Counted from the stretch's first letter, positions 28,545 through 38,437 are shown. The stretch is DNA of 64,000 bases from Bog-473 sp963783245 (GCA_963783245.1 CAWAMS010000004.1:62001-126000); one strand, 5' to 3'. The notes: generated from the sequence alone by a model not told the origin. Made by a program: numbers and translations.

Positions 28545-29195
28545 CCTCCGGCAGCGGCCTTTCGTGCGGCACGCCGTATCTGCCCCAGGCGGAGACCTTC
28601 GAGATCGGGCAGTTCGGAACGCACGCGCTTGAGTTCGTACACATTCGGATTCCTGATGATCCACGTGACGTGCGTCCACAGCTCGCGAGTCGTCATCGTC
28701 GGGAACCTGCGCAAGAACAGGGCCGAACATTGCCGGGCCGTCTTCGTCGTCGAGGACAACGGTGGGAACGCCGAAGCAGCGGTCCGAGATTGCCTCATGT
28801 TCGGCCGTCAGACGCCTCGCGGTGCCTTCATCGGCTAAGGCACGTGTGGCCAAGGCCGGATCCAGTCCCGCGTCCACGAGCGCGCCTTCGATCGTCTCGA
28901 GGGAACGCAGTTGCTCGTCCCGATGGTGCATCCGGCCGGCGACTTCGGCGTAGAAGCGACCGGCTGCAGCCTCTCCCAGCTCTTCCCGCACGAGAAGGGC
29001 CACGCGCAGTGACGGCACTGATCGAAGCTGCTGCGTCGGATCCACTTCGCCGCCGGGTGCGTTCTGGATCTCGAGCGAGAAGAACCGCCACGAGAGCTCC
29101 ACGACCCCCAGTTCTTCGAGCCGGCGGGCCCAACGGGCGGTCTGGAAGCACCACGGACAGTAGGGGTCGACGTACAGCCATGCGCGATCTGTCAC
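28541..29195 (-). pseudogene. DsbA/FrnE-like thioredoxin-fold protein, frameshifted
   Basis: GTG start. The N-terminal strand and catalytic CPWC motif (WLYVDPYCPWCFQTARWARR) are intact, followed by the all-helical insert and FGVPTVVLDDEDGPAMFGP (cis-Pro loop FGVPT). The frame then breaks at about 28681-28690 inside a CGCG run, and the real C-terminus (ELWTHVTWIIRNPNVYELKR and an Ala-rich end) continues one frame later to a stop at 28541. About 217 residues if repaired. Oxidoreductases of this type use DsbA-like chemistry with mycothiol or similar thiols. Reading straight through instead gives a false 428-residue fusion with the DinB-fold protein. Confidence 0.8.
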
Positions 29196-29392
29196 GAACG
29201 AAGGATAGCCAGGTCCGTCCGGCCCCGCCGGGAGGAATCAGTTCCCCTCGTGAGCCGCCGGGGGGCGTTGCGCCGTACCCACGAAGGACCTCGAGGTGAT
29301 CGATCGCGCCTATCCTTGACGGCGCGGTGCATCCCACGGTGCCGCCAGAATCCGTGGGCGCACATCGGAGCACCAGCGGGGGAGGAACGCGG

Positions 29393-30598
29393 ATGTCGTC
29401 GGAAGTCGAAAAGGCCGAGCTCGACTACACCGATCTCTTCATTGAAATGGCCGTCGATCCGGCGGCACCTTGGGAGCGATACCAGAAGCTCGTCGAGAAG
29501 GGCGTCGTGCCGGCCGGTGACGGCAAGGTGCTGTTGGCGAGCAGAGAGGCTGTCGAGACGGCTTGCAGGAATCCGCGCGTCTTCGGCATCGACGAGGCCG
29601 GGCTGTTCATGGGAAACGTGCGGTCGTTCAAGCCCCAGGGCATCGACCCGCCATTGCAGACGAAATACCGGAAGATCCTGGATCCGCTCTTTTCCCCGAA
29701 AAAGATGGATCTTCTCGAAGACGACGTCGCCGCACACGTGAATCACTTCATAGACGGCTTCATCGATCGGGGAGAGTGCAACTTCACCGACGAATTCGCC
29801 ATCCCGTTTCCCTCCTCCGTCTTCCTCGGGCTGATGGGTCTGCCGTACGAGGACCTCCATCTCCTCCTGCGCTTCAAGGACGACATCATTCGTCCGGGCA
29901 TCACGCGTGGAAAGCTCCTCGAAGATGCGCAGGAACGTCTCGAGTTCCAGCTGCACACCGGGCAGGAGATCTATGCGTACTATGAGGCTCTCCTGGACGA
30001 ACGCGAAAAGGCGCCCCGGGACGACATTCTCACGCACCTGTTGCACGCCGAGATTGACGGAGACCGCTTGACGCGCGAGGACATCCTCGATGTCTGTTTC
30101 CACTTCCTGTTGGCTGGTCTCGACACCGTGACCGACAACCTCACTTGCTTCTTTGCCTTTTTGGTCCAGCATCCCGACCACCGGCGTCATCTGGTGGAAG
30201 ATCCTTCCGTCATCCCCTCGGCCGTGGAGGAGCTGCTGCGATGGGAATCTGTCGTTCCGGCGGGCCGGCGCAGGGCCAAGGAGGACACCGAACTTCTCGG
30301 ATGTCCCATCAAGGCCGGTACCGCGGTGAGTCTCGGTTGGGCTCCGTCCAACTTCGACCCCGCCCAGTTCGCGGACCCACTCGAGGTGCATTTCGATCGC
30401 CAGCCCAATCGGCATTTTGCCTTCGGGGCGGGCGTGCACCGTTGCCTCGGGTCCCACCTTGCCCGGCGCGAGTTGCGGGTGAGCCTCCGAGAATGGCACC
30501 GCCGCATCCCGGAGTATTCGTTGAAGCCGGGGTCGACGCTGGAATACCAATCCCTGATGCGCTCCGTCGAGAACCTGCTGTTGGTATGGCCGAGGTGA
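29393..30598 (+). CDS. cytochrome P450
   Basis: 401 residues; ATG 29393 has GGAGG seven bases upstream. I-helix motif AGLDTVTDN (241-249; the acid-alcohol pair is Asp-Thr), ExxR in ELLR (280-283), and heme loop FAFGAGVHRCLGSHLAR with Cys351. Full-length soluble bacterial P450. The next gene, a CoA-transferase, begins 19 bases downstream, so both are probably co-transcribed; the P450 may oxidise the acid that is later thioesterified. It differs clearly from the P450 at 21725. The 197-base divergent gap upstream shows no obvious promoter. Confidence 0.95.
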   Translation: MSSEVEKAELDYTDLFIEMAVDPAAPWERYQKLVEKGVVPAGDGKVLLASREAVETACRNPRVFGIDEAGLFMGNVRSFKPQGIDPPLQTKYRKILDPLFSPKKMDLLEDDVAAHVNHFIDGFIDRGECNFTDEFAIPFPSSVFLGLMGLPYEDLHLLLRFKDDIIRPGITRGKLLEDAQERLEFQLHTGQEIYAYYEALLDEREKAPRDDILTHLLHAEIDGDRLTREDILDVCFHFLLAGLDTVTDNLTCFFAFLVQHPDHRRHLVEDPSVIPSAVEELLRWESVVPAGRRRAKEDTELLGCPIKAGTAVSLGWAPSNFDPAQFADPLEVHFDRQPNRHFAFGAGVHRCLGSHLARRELRVSLREWHRRIPEYSLKPGSTLEYQSLMRSVENLLLVWPR

Positions 30599-30617
30599 TT
30601 CGTCGGGGAAGGCTGAG

Positions 30618-31826
30618 GTGATCGGACTGCTGGAAGGGATCCGCGTCGTTGAGACGGGCGTGCTGCTCTCCGTGGACAATCTCGGCAGCTTGCTCGGCGA
30701 CGCCGGCGCTGACGTGATCAAGGTCGAGGCGCCCGGTCTCGGTGACTACCTCCGGAACATCGGTCCTGCGTTGGCTCCTGATTGCTCGGTGGCCCATCTC
30801 GCGTCGAACAGGAACAAGCGGAGCATGACCCTGGATCTCCGCAGCAGCGTCGGGCGGGGAGCCATGTCGCGCTTGATCGAAACGGCTGACGTGCTCATTA
30901 CCGGAAACATCGGCGACACAAATCGCAAACTCGGTCTGCACTATGAAGAAGTGCACACGCACAAACCGGACATCGTCTACTGCCAGATCACCGGATTCGG
31001 TTCGAGCGGGCCGTATGCCGACATTCCGACGCACGGCAAAATGATGGACGCTCTCGGTGGTGGCACGCCTCCGATGGACCTGCGGGAAGACGGCCTGGTG
31101 GAACCGGTTCCCGGTAGTCCCGTACCGGGCGGTAGCGGCGTCACGATCGGGCCGTTGTATGCCGCCTTTGCTGTCGCCGCCGGGCTGTCCCGCCGGGACC
31201 GAACCGGTCAGGGTTGCCTCATCGACGTCGCATGTGCCGACAGTGTTCTGGCGGGCAAGCTGAATCCGGCCATAGAGGCCCTGAACGCGGACAAGGTCAA
31301 TCGGGAGAAACCGATGGGGGACCTGACCCGCTCGGCCAAGTACCAGCACTACCAGACTGCGGACGGAAAGTACATCCTGTTCTGCTGTATCGAACCAAAG
31401 TTCTGGGACAACTTTTGCCGCGCCAGCGAGCGGGAAGACCTCATCGGAAGGCATGACCGTGCACAGGCGGTCGATTTCGGGTTCGACGATGAGGAGTTGC
31501 GGCGGGAGATCCAGAAGGTGTTTCACGGCAAGTCGCAGCGGGAGTGGATATCCATCGCCAGTCAGAGGGATATCCCGATGGGTCCGGCCTTGAGGCTCGA
31601 TGAAGTTGTCGGGGATCCGCATCTCCGGGCCAGGGGGATGGTCCTTCAAGAGAACCATCCACTCCTCGGTCAACTTTTCACCCTGGGAACACCGATTCGT
31701 GTCTCCGGTGAAACCTTCGTCGTACGGTCAGCGCCGGCCCTCGGCGAGCATACGGACGAGATTCTCGGCTCTCTCGGGTATACGGAAGGTGAAGTGCGGC
31801 AATGGCGGACAGAAGGTGTGGTGTAG
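30618..31826 (+). CDS. class III (CaiB/BaiF) CoA-transferase
   Basis: 402 residues from a GTG preceded by GGAAGG. Rossmann start GIRVVETGVLLSVDNLGSLL, then GADVIKVEAPGLGD and SNRNKRSMTLDLRS, and a catalytic-acid segment GCLIDVACADSVLA with Asp. Single-copy domain, about 400 residues, typical of the family. Members transfer CoA from a donor thioester to a free acid, or racemise 2-methylacyl-CoAs. Directly follows the P450, and converges with livF after 14 bases. Confidence 0.9.
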   Translation: MIGLLEGIRVVETGVLLSVDNLGSLLGDAGADVIKVEAPGLGDYLRNIGPALAPDCSVAHLASNRNKRSMTLDLRSSVGRGAMSRLIETADVLITGNIGDTNRKLGLHYEEVHTHKPDIVYCQITGFGSSGPYADIPTHGKMMDALGGGTPPMDLREDGLVEPVPGSPVPGGSGVTIGPLYAAFAVAAGLSRRDRTGQGCLIDVACADSVLAGKLNPAIEALNADKVNREKPMGDLTRSAKYQHYQTADGKYILFCCIEPKFWDNFCRASEREDLIGRHDRAQAVDFGFDDEELRREIQKVFHGKSQREWISIASQRDIPMGPALRLDEVVGDPHLRARGMVLQENHPLLGQLFTLGTPIRVSGETFVVRSAPALGEHTDEILGSLGYTEGEVRQWRTEGVV

Positions 31827-31840
31827 CCCTCAGCAGGCGA

Positions 31841-32569
31841 TCAGGCCACGACCCCTTGTTCCGCTTCACCGAGATAGCGGTCGAGGACTTCCTGGCCGGC
31901 CTCCGACGCGGGGCCGGACCATCCGACCCTCCCTCGCGTGAGAATGACGCAGCTGTCGGCCAGTGCGAGCGCGCGGTGCACGAACTGTTCGATGAGCACG
32001 ATGGTGATGCCGCTCTGCGCCGCCTCTTCGAGGCTGCGGAACACCGACTCCGCCACGATCGGCGCCAGGCCCAACGACATCTCGTCGGCGATGATCAACC
32101 GCGGGGGGACCGCGAGCGCCCGGGCCAGAGCCAGCATCTGCTGTTCTCCCCCCGAAAGGCTGCCGGCCCTCTGCGAGCGCCGTTGACCGAGTACGGGGAA
32201 GAGGCCTATGGCGCGATCAATGGCGCCGGCCCTGTCGCCGCGCTTCTCCTGCGCCACTGCCATGCGGAGATTGTCGAGCACGGACAGGCCGGGGAAGATG
32301 CCCCTACCCTCGGGGATGTAGGTGAGACCCAGCTTCCGAATGTGGTGGGTCGACATTCCGGTGACGGTGAGACCGTCGAACGTCACGGAACCCGCGGCAG
32401 CGGGCACGAGTCCCGAGACGGTACGCGCCAACGTGCTCTTCCCGGCTCCGTTGGCACCGAGCACTGCGGTGACCGAGCCCGGTGCCACCCCGAGGGAGAC
32501 ATCGAACAGCGCCTGCGAAGTCCCGTAGCGCACATCGAGATGCTCGACGACGAGCAACGGCTCGGTCAT
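31841..32569 (-). CDS. livF: Liv-type ABC transporter ATP-binding protein
   Basis: 242 residues. Walker A GANGAGKST, signature LSGGEQQMLALARAL, Walker B LIADEMSLGLAP, then the H-loop. This is the LivF class, one of two ATPases in high-affinity branched-chain-type importers. Start ATG overlaps the stop of livG (ATGA). It is the last gene of a three-gene leftward operon with livG and the fused permease, and lies next to the convergent CoA-transferase gene. Confidence 0.95.
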   Translation of the reverse strand: MTEPLLVVEHLDVRYGTSQALFDVSLGVAPGSVTAVLGANGAGKSTLARTVSGLVPAAAGSVTFDGLTVTGMSTHHIRKLGLTYIPEGRGIFPGLSVLDNLRMAVAQEKRGDRAGAIDRAIGLFPVLGQRRSQRAGSLSGGEQQMLALARALAVPPRLIIADEMSLGLAPIVAESVFRSLEEAAQSGITIVLIEQFVHRALALADSCVILTRGRVGWSGPASEAGQEVLDRYLGEAEQGVVA

Positions 32570-33441
32570 TGTGCCCCCCCGGTGTCCGCGGACGTCGCCG
32601 TGTCCTCGTCACCCAGGTAGGCCGCCCGAACGGCTGCATTGCCCCGGATCTCGGAGGGAGTGCCCGCGGCGATGAGCTCACCGAAGTCGAGCACGAAGAT
32701 CTTGCTCGACAGGGAGAGGACTGTCGCGACGTCGTGTTCGACCATCAACAGCGACACCTTTCGTTGGTCATTCTCCACCACCCGGCGAAAGACCGAGGCC
32801 AGGTTCTCCGACTCGCGCATGTCAAGACCGGAGAGGGGCTCGTCGAGGAGGACCACATCGGGACGTGTGGCCAGTGCACGGGCGATCTCCACCAGCCGGC
32901 TCATGCCGAGAGGGAGTGCGCCGACTGCGGCCCGGGCCACGTTCGTCAGGTCAAGGAGCTCGAGCAACTGGTCGACCCGTTCGTTCTCTTCCTGCCCCGG
33001 AGGCATCAAAGAGCGCGGGTCCACCATGTCACGCCAGAGCCGTTGCCGGGAGTAACGGACCCGGTGGGCCAGGACGAGGTGTTCGCGCACCGTGAGTCCC
33101 ATGAAGAGCTCGGGTTGCTGGAACGTGCGGGCCAACCCTCCACGAGCACGAAGTTGCGGGCTCGCACCGGTGACGTCCTTGCCACGCAGGAAGACGCGAC
33201 CTGCGGCGGGGCGCAGAAGGCCCGAGAGCACGGCGAACAACGTGGATTTCCCTGCTCCGTTCGGACCCACGAGCCCGATGATCGTTCCCGGGGGTACCTC
33301 GACGCTCACGTCGGACAGGGCTGTCAGGCCTCCGAAGCGAACGGTGATTCCGGTCGCCGACAAGACGGGGATCGTCGGGTCTGCGTCGCCCGAGCCTGCA
33401 TCGCCCGAGAGCAGAGGTCCGGTGGCCGTGTCCGTGCTCAC
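32566..33441 (-). CDS. livG: Liv-type ABC transporter ATP-binding protein
   Basis: 291 residues from GTG 33441, which overlaps the permease stop (GTGA) and has GGAGG seven bases upstream; longer upstream frames are not supported. An Asp/Gly-rich lead-in (about 25 residues) precedes the ATPase: Walker A GPNGAGKST, Q-loop FQQPELF, signature region LPLGMSRLVEIARAL (a degenerate LSGGQ, usual in LivG), Walker B VLLDEPLSGLD, H-loop EHD. A two-ATPase, fused-permease importer fits. Confidence 0.95.
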   Translation of the reverse strand: MSTDTATGPLLSGDAGSGDADPTIPVLSATGITVRFGGLTALSDVSVEVPPGTIIGLVGPNGAGKSTLFAVLSGLLRPAAGRVFLRGKDVTGASPQLRARGGLARTFQQPELFMGLTVREHLVLAHRVRYSRQRLWRDMVDPRSLMPPGQEENERVDQLLELLDLTNVARAAVGALPLGMSRLVEIARALATRPDVVLLDEPLSGLDMRESENLASVFRRVVENDQRKVSLLMVEHDVATVLSLSSKIFVLDFGELIAAGTPSEIRGNAAVRAAYLGDEDTATSADTGGAQ

Positions 33442-35471
33442 GAGGGAACCTCCTCGACGATGTGACCCGACGCCAGGGCCTGTGCGGGGATGGCGTGCGC
33501 CGCCAGGCCGTCGGTCGAAGGGGGTGCGCCCGTCGACGAAGAACGTCGATTCGCCCGTTCGAACACCCACTTGCGGAACATCTCACCGCCTTGCTCGAGG
33601 CTGCCGTCGGGGAATTTGGCCACACCGATGGCTCCGAGGCCGAAGAGGATGGCCGGGAGCTGCCCCGTCCAAGCGGGAAGATAGGCCAGGGCGAGCGCCG
33701 GGAGCATGGTGAAGGACAGGCCGGCCACAAGGGCGGCCGCATTGGAGCGGATGCCGATGGTGACCAACGCCGCGAGCCAGACCACGCCCAGGAACGTGGC
33801 GAATTCGCCCGGCTGCGCGGAGGTCTGTGCCGTCACCAGGAACCCCCCGCCGATCCCCGCGACCAAGGCCCCGAGACCAGCGACGAGGATCTTCATCTGC
33901 ACGACACTGATGCCCAGGGTACGAGCTCCCGGGGGGCTCCATCGGACAGCGTTGAGCGCAAGGCCCGTTGTCGATCTTCGTAGATTCATGACGAAGAGGC
34001 CGATGATCGAGAACGCGATGAGGCAGACGTAGGCGAACGCCCTGTCGCTGACGGCCCATGAAGGGCGGTTCATGTTCACCCCGAGCCCACCGTTGGTGAA
34101 GATGCCAATGGTGAACACGAGGTTCTCCATGAGGAGGCCGAAGGTCAAGGTGACCAGGGCGACGTAGAGATCTCCCAGCCGAATCGTGAGGAAACCGATG
34201 ATGAGCCCCATGGGCAGCGCAACGAGCCCTCCGACCACTATTGCCGCGAGGACCGGCCATCCATGATTGGTGGCCAGCTGTGATGCGGTGAGCGCACCCA
34301 CACCGGCGAAGGTGATCTGGCAGAGCCATATCATGCCCCCCTCGCCCGTCACCAGGGTGAATGACAAGAAGATGATGCCGTAGGCGAACGCTTGTGCCAC
34401 CAGACCGACCCAGAACCCCTGGACGAGGAGCGGGAGGGTCGCGGCGATCACCATGAGCACCGCCGATCCTCCGTACTTGCCGATCAAGCCCAACCGCTTG
34501 CTTTCGACGATCATCGATGTCGATCCCGCCAGGCGGTTGGCACCTTGCGGGGTGATCGCCCGGTCGAGCGCACCCCCGACCCGGCCCGAGTCGCTGTCGA
34601 GGTCACGCCGTATGAGGCTGTAGAGCAGGAACACGGCGATGACGATGAAGGGAACGGCATCGACGATCTCGGTCGTCCAGTTGCTCGACGGCGGCAGATA
34701 GCGCTGAATGAGCGACGTCACGACACCCATGAGCAGGCCGACGGTGACGGCAATGGGAAGGCTACGGAACCGCGCCGCGATCACTGCAGCGAAGGCAGCG
34801 GCAATCAGGAGCGTGAAGTTGCCCGAGTCCAACCCGATGATGGGTGCGGCCAGCACGCCCGCCAATCCGGCGAAGAACGTGCTCACGGCCCAGACGCCGA
34901 TGGAGACGGCACTCGGGCTGGTTCCCGAAAGGGCTGTCATGGCGGGGGAGTCCACAAGGGCCCGGACCTTTAGTCCGACGTCGGTGTAGCGCAACACCAC
35001 CGAGCCGAGAAGGACGGTAGCGAGGACACAGATATAGACGATGACCTGGTCCAACGTCACTGCGACGCCGATGAAGTTGAAGACCCGGACCGGCTGTGGC
35101 GCCAGGCCGGGGGCAGATGAGATCGCCTGGTTGCCGAAGATCAGCGTGGTGGCGGCCGGGATGGCCACAAGGAGACCGAGCGTCGCCACGACCTTGACCA
35201 GAGGCGACGACAGACGCAGGTGCCGGAAGAGCACGAAGTAGAGGAAGACGCCGAGTGCCGGTCCGGCGACCACGATCGACACCAGAGCCGAATAAGGGAT
35301 GCCCCAGCCCTCCTGGGTGTGCAGGTAGTAGTAGAAGCGCGCCACGAAGAAGGCGAGGGCGCCGAAGGCGAAATTCAGGATGCCCGAGGAGACATAGGTA
35401 ATGACGAGCCCGGCGGAGGCGATCGCATAGATCCCTCCGAGCACCAGCCCGGCGATTACGTATTGCAGCAT
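33438..35471 (-). CDS. fused LivH-LivM branched-chain-type permease
   Basis: 677 residues. Residues about 1-295 are a LivH-type permease (VLGGIYAIASAGLVITYVSSGILNFAFG; IIGLDSGNFTLLIAAAFAAV); about 335-640 are a LivM-type permease (GLVAQAFAYGIIFLSFTLVTGEGGM; YVALVTLTFGLLMENLVF). Separate genes in most operons are joined here by a cytoplasmic linker (about 290-330). Start ATG follows GGGGGGAGG. The permease gene is followed by livG and livF in one operon; no substrate-binding protein gene is adjacent, so the ones at 16092 or 45620 are the likely partners. Confidence 0.93.
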   Translation of the reverse strand: MLQYVIAGLVLGGIYAIASAGLVITYVSSGILNFAFGALAFFVARFYYYLHTQEGWGIPYSALVSIVVAGPALGVFLYFVLFRHLRLSSPLVKVVATLGLLVAIPAATTLIFGNQAISSAPGLAPQPVRVFNFIGVAVTLDQVIVYICVLATVLLGSVVLRYTDVGLKVRALVDSPAMTALSGTSPSAVSIGVWAVSTFFAGLAGVLAAPIIGLDSGNFTLLIAAAFAAVIAARFRSLPIAVTVGLLMGVVTSLIQRYLPPSSNWTTEIVDAVPFIVIAVFLLYSLIRRDLDSDSGRVGGALDRAITPQGANRLAGSTSMIVESKRLGLIGKYGGSAVLMVIAATLPLLVQGFWVGLVAQAFAYGIIFLSFTLVTGEGGMIWLCQITFAGVGALTASQLATNHGWPVLAAIVVGGLVALPMGLIIGFLTIRLGDLYVALVTLTFGLLMENLVFTIGIFTNGGLGVNMNRPSWAVSDRAFAYVCLIAFSIIGLFVMNLRRSTTGLALNAVRWSPPGARTLGISVVQMKILVAGLGALVAGIGGGFLVTAQTSAQPGEFATFLGVVWLAALVTIGIRSNAAALVAGLSFTMLPALALAYLPAWTGQLPAILFGLGAIGVAKFPDGSLEQGGEMFRKWVFERANRRSSSTGAPPSTDGLAAHAIPAQALASGHIVEEVPS

Positions 35472-36073
35472 TCAGCGCCTCCCCCCTGCATCGATGGCAC
35501 TTTCCCGAACTGGATCGTTTTTCGACTCTGATCTGAATCGACGTGTCGAGGAGCGGCGCTCCTTGTTGGTGAAGGCTCCTGTCCTCTCCGAGGATTGGGT
35601 GGATCGACCGTACATCATTGTCCCGACCGTATCCAACGTGTGACCATACTGCTTCGGCGCTCGCACGTACGGTCTGTCGTTGGCGGGCTGGACTTCACAT
35701 CGTAACGAGAAGAACACAGTCGGCAAAAGCGGGTGCCTGCCGTCCGTCGCTCCGGCTCATGTGCGGTGCTTTCCGGGTGAGCACAGTGGGAAAGTTCCTG
35801 GTCAAGGCCACAGTCCTCGCACGGTTGGGGTCTGACTTCCCGACGCGCAACCCTGACGGCGCAGCGATCTGTTCACCCGATTGCCCAGGTTCCGCTCGGA
35901 CGTCGCGCACCGAACGGTGGCCCGTCTTGGCCCCGCAGCTCCTGGCGTTCGACGCCACCATTCCCGGGCGCTGAGCGCGTGGCCGGGCCTGCCCGGCCGA
36001 GGTGGGCCAGCGGGCCCGCTGGGTACACTCGCAGCACGCCGGGGCAAGGGCCGTTGGGCAGACGGGGGGCAGG
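35472..36073. other. 600-base divergent region, no gene recognised
   Basis: Lies between the leftward liv operon and the rightward SDR gene, so it must hold both promoters. Only short, low-quality reading frames are present. A purine-rich GGGGGGAGG directly precedes the permease ATG. I see no clear palindrome, RNA gene or consensus -35/-10 pair. Confidence 0.45.
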
Positions 36074-36835
36074 ATGACGACGACCGCAGGGCCGCGATTC
36101 GTGGACAAGGTGGCGATCGTCACCGGCGGGGGATCGGGTCTCGGCGCGGCGACGGCCGTCCGCCTGGGAGGCGAGGGGGCGCGTGTGGCGGTGCTCGACA
36201 TCCGGCCCGACGCGGCGGAGGCCACCGTCCGCCGGATTGCGGATGCTGGCGGACGCGCCAGGCCCGGCACGGTCGATGTCAGCGATCAGGCATCGGTCCG
36301 CAACATGGTGGCCGAGGTCGCCAGCGCGCTCGGGCGTCCCGAGGTCCTGGTCAACTGCGCCGGCGTGGGGCAATTCGACCTGAGCGAGGACGTGGCACTC
36401 GAAACGTGGAACCGGACGATCGCGGTGAATCTGACGGGCACGTTCCTCATGTGTCAGGCCACGCTTCCCCATCTGCTCGACGGGGGCGGGTCCATTGTCA
36501 ACATCGCGTCGAACAGCGGCCTGCAGGGGATCCCGTACGCCGCGGCATATGCGGCCTCAAAAGGAGGCGTCATTCTGCTCACGCGATCGCTGGCTTCCGA
36601 ATATTCGGGGCGGGGCGTGCGGGTCAACGCCGTCGCGCCCGGCGGGATCGTCACTCCGTTGCTGGCGAACTTCACGTTCCCCCCGGGGGCCGATCAGACC
36701 CGGATGCCACGGGGTTCGCGCGTCCCGCACGCGCACCCCGACGAGATCGCGTCACTCGTGGCGTACATCGCCTCGGAAGAAGCGAGGTTCATGGTGGGCA
36801 GCGTGGTCTCCATGGACGGCGGCCTCACGGCCTGA
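36074..36835 (+). CDS. short-chain dehydrogenase/reductase
   Basis: 253 residues; ATG 36074 with a GGGGGGCAGG site upstream. Classical SDR motifs: TGGGSGLGAA (cofactor loop, about 16-25), VNCAGVG, catalytic Ser in IASNSGLQG and YAASK (Tyr and Lys), and PGGIVTPL near the C-terminus. NAD(P)-dependent oxidoreductase, likely a 3-hydroxyacyl-CoA or alcohol dehydrogenase in the catabolic block. Converges with the SnoaL-like gene. Confidence 0.9.
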   Translation: MTTTAGPRFVDKVAIVTGGGSGLGAATAVRLGGEGARVAVLDIRPDAAEATVRRIADAGGRARPGTVDVSDQASVRNMVAEVASALGRPEVLVNCAGVGQFDLSEDVALETWNRTIAVNLTGTFLMCQATLPHLLDGGGSIVNIASNSGLQGIPYAAAYAASKGGVILLTRSLASEYSGRGVRVNAVAPGGIVTPLLANFTFPPGADQTRMPRGSRVPHAHPDEIASLVAYIASEEARFMVGSVVSMDGGLTA

Positions 36836-36858
36836 GCGGACCGCTGGTGGCGCCGGCG

Positions 36859-37338
36859 TCAGGTGCCGGGACCGCGATCCACCCGACCGTCGGAGAGGGC
36901 ACGACGAAGAGTGATCACCCAACGGCCGTCGCGTACGCCGTATTCGTCGATGTAACGGCCCCAGTGGTCAAGACCGTGCGGCATGATCACGGAGAAATAG
37001 CACCGGCCGACGGCATGGGTTTCGTCCACCAGGTCAATTTGATGGGTCCCGGTGAAATGCCGGATGTGGTGCCGAGGAGGCGGGGCCGCACCGCTGCCGG
37101 CAGCCGGGCTCGCCTTGGCCCCGGCGTCCCAATTGGCCTTGGTCTCGGTGAAGATGGTGGCGACCTGATCGATGCCGTCGTAACGGCGAACGGTGCCGTC
37201 CGCGGCGACGAGTTCCATGGACGCGTCCTCGGCGAAGACTGCCAGCATCTGCTCGAAGCGGCCGGAGTCACCGTTGGCGTTGTAGCGGGCGACGAGATCG
37301 CGGATGCTCTCACGGGCGATCAACTCCCAAAGTTCCAT
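36859..37338 (-). CDS. SnoaL/NTF2-like protein
   Basis: 159 residues, ATG preceded by AAAGGGGG. Pattern of the SnoaL/NTF2 fold: LIARESIRDLVARYNANGDS, FAEDASMELVAADG, HHIRHFTGTHQIDLVDETHA with paired His, and DHWGRYIDEYGVRDGRWVIT. Such proteins act as cyclases, isomerases, dehydratases or subunits of oxygenases. Last gene of a six-gene leftward operon that starts with the acyl-CoA dehydrogenase at 42613. Confidence 0.85.
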   Translation of the reverse strand: MELWELIARESIRDLVARYNANGDSGRFEQMLAVFAEDASMELVAADGTVRRYDGIDQVATIFTETKANWDAGAKASPAAGSGAAPPPRHHIRHFTGTHQIDLVDETHAVGRCYFSVIMPHGLDHWGRYIDEYGVRDGRWVITLRRALSDGRVDRGPGT

Positions 37339-37424
37339 CGTCCCCCTTTGTGTTCCGTCAGTGCGCCCGCAACCTACGGCCGCTGCTGCCGGGCGTCAAT
37401 AACGGACGTCGCCGGCAGGGCCCG

Positions 37425-38369
37425 TCATGCGAACGCCGGCATCACCTGGTTGGCGAAGAGCTCGAGCGTGCGTGGCTCTGCCCGGTCGTAGGTGAAGAAG
37501 ACGAACGTCGTGATGCCCTTGTCGATCATCTCCCCGATGCGGTCGACCACCATCGGTGGTGTGCCCACGAAGCCGCCGGCGTCCAGTCCCCAGCCGTCGC
37601 CTCCGTAGCGACGCTCCGCCTTGGCGCGGGCGGTCTCGAGTGACGCCTCGTCCGGGGTGAGCACGAGAACCGCCTCGAGGGAGCGGCGGATGGTGCCTGG
37701 ATCACGTCCGATCTTTTCGCATTCCGCCGAGAGCGTGCGTTGGCTCTCCTCCCATTGGGCCAGGCCGTAGGTGGGCACGTTCCATACGTCGGCGTACCTG
37801 GCCACGATCGGGAGCGTGCGGCGGGGCCCGATGCCGCCGATGTGGATCGGTGGGCGCGGGCTCTGGATCGGGGCCGGGAGGTTGGGCACGTTGGCCACCT
37901 CATAGTGCCTTCCCGAGAAGGTTGTCGACTGCCCGGTGAACATCTGGGTGAGGATCTCGAGCGATTCCGCGAGCCGCTCCGAGCGCTCAGGGAACGAGCC
38001 CCAGGGAAGTCCTGCCTCGTGGTGCTCCTGTGCGACCGAGCCGCTGCCGATGCCGAGCTCGACACGTCCGCCCGAAAGGACGTCGAGCGAGGTCGCCATC
38101 TTTCCGAGCAGCACCGGGTGACGAAAGTTGTTGCACAGCACCAGGTGTCCGACCCGCAGTCTCGTGGTCTGGGCCAAAAGGTATGCGGCGAGTGTCCACC
38201 CTTCGAATGACGGCAGGTCGGGGAGCCCTGGACTGTAGAGATGGTCGTAGAGCCACAGCGAGTCGAAGCCGAGGTCCTCGGTCACCCGGGCCCGGTCGAT
38301 GATGTCAGTCCAACTGAAAGAGACCTGCGGCAGGTAAATGCCGAACTCGATCGACCGTTGTGTGCCCAC
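37425..38369 (-). CDS. LLM-class flavin-dependent (F420-type) oxidoreductase
   Basis: 314 residues from a GTG with GGAGGGGG upstream. TIM-barrel luciferase-like sequence: EFGIYLPQVSFSWTDIIDRA, ARVTEDLGFDSLWLYDHLYS, TTRLRVGHLVLCNNFRHPVL, SGGRVELGIGSGSVAQEH, PPIHIGGIGPRRTLPIVARY. F420- or FMN-dependent members add or remove hydride from hydroxy, keto or enone groups. The family is strongly expanded in actinobacteria that degrade steroids and lipids. Its operon partners are acyl-CoA enzymes. Confidence 0.88.
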   Translation of the reverse strand: MGTQRSIEFGIYLPQVSFSWTDIIDRARVTEDLGFDSLWLYDHLYSPGLPDLPSFEGWTLAAYLLAQTTRLRVGHLVLCNNFRHPVLLGKMATSLDVLSGGRVELGIGSGSVAQEHHEAGLPWGSFPERSERLAESLEILTQMFTGQSTTFSGRHYEVANVPNLPAPIQSPRPPIHIGGIGPRRTLPIVARYADVWNVPTYGLAQWEESQRTLSAECEKIGRDPGTIRRSLEAVLVLTPDEASLETARAKAERRYGGDGWGLDAGGFVGTPPMVVDRIGEMIDKGITTFVFFTYDRAEPRTLELFANQVMPAFA

Positions 38370-38437
38370 TGTGTCCCCCTCCGCTCCTTCGTCGTGTGAC
38401 GATGTGTCCTGGTTCTGCCGACGTCGTCCGTGCGATC

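Noticed and set aside
27909..29195. Single 428-residue DsbA-DinB fusion protein
   Set aside because: The middle segment is Arg/Ser-rich nonsense, and both true ends are found in another frame with an ATGA overlap; a frameshift, not a fusion.
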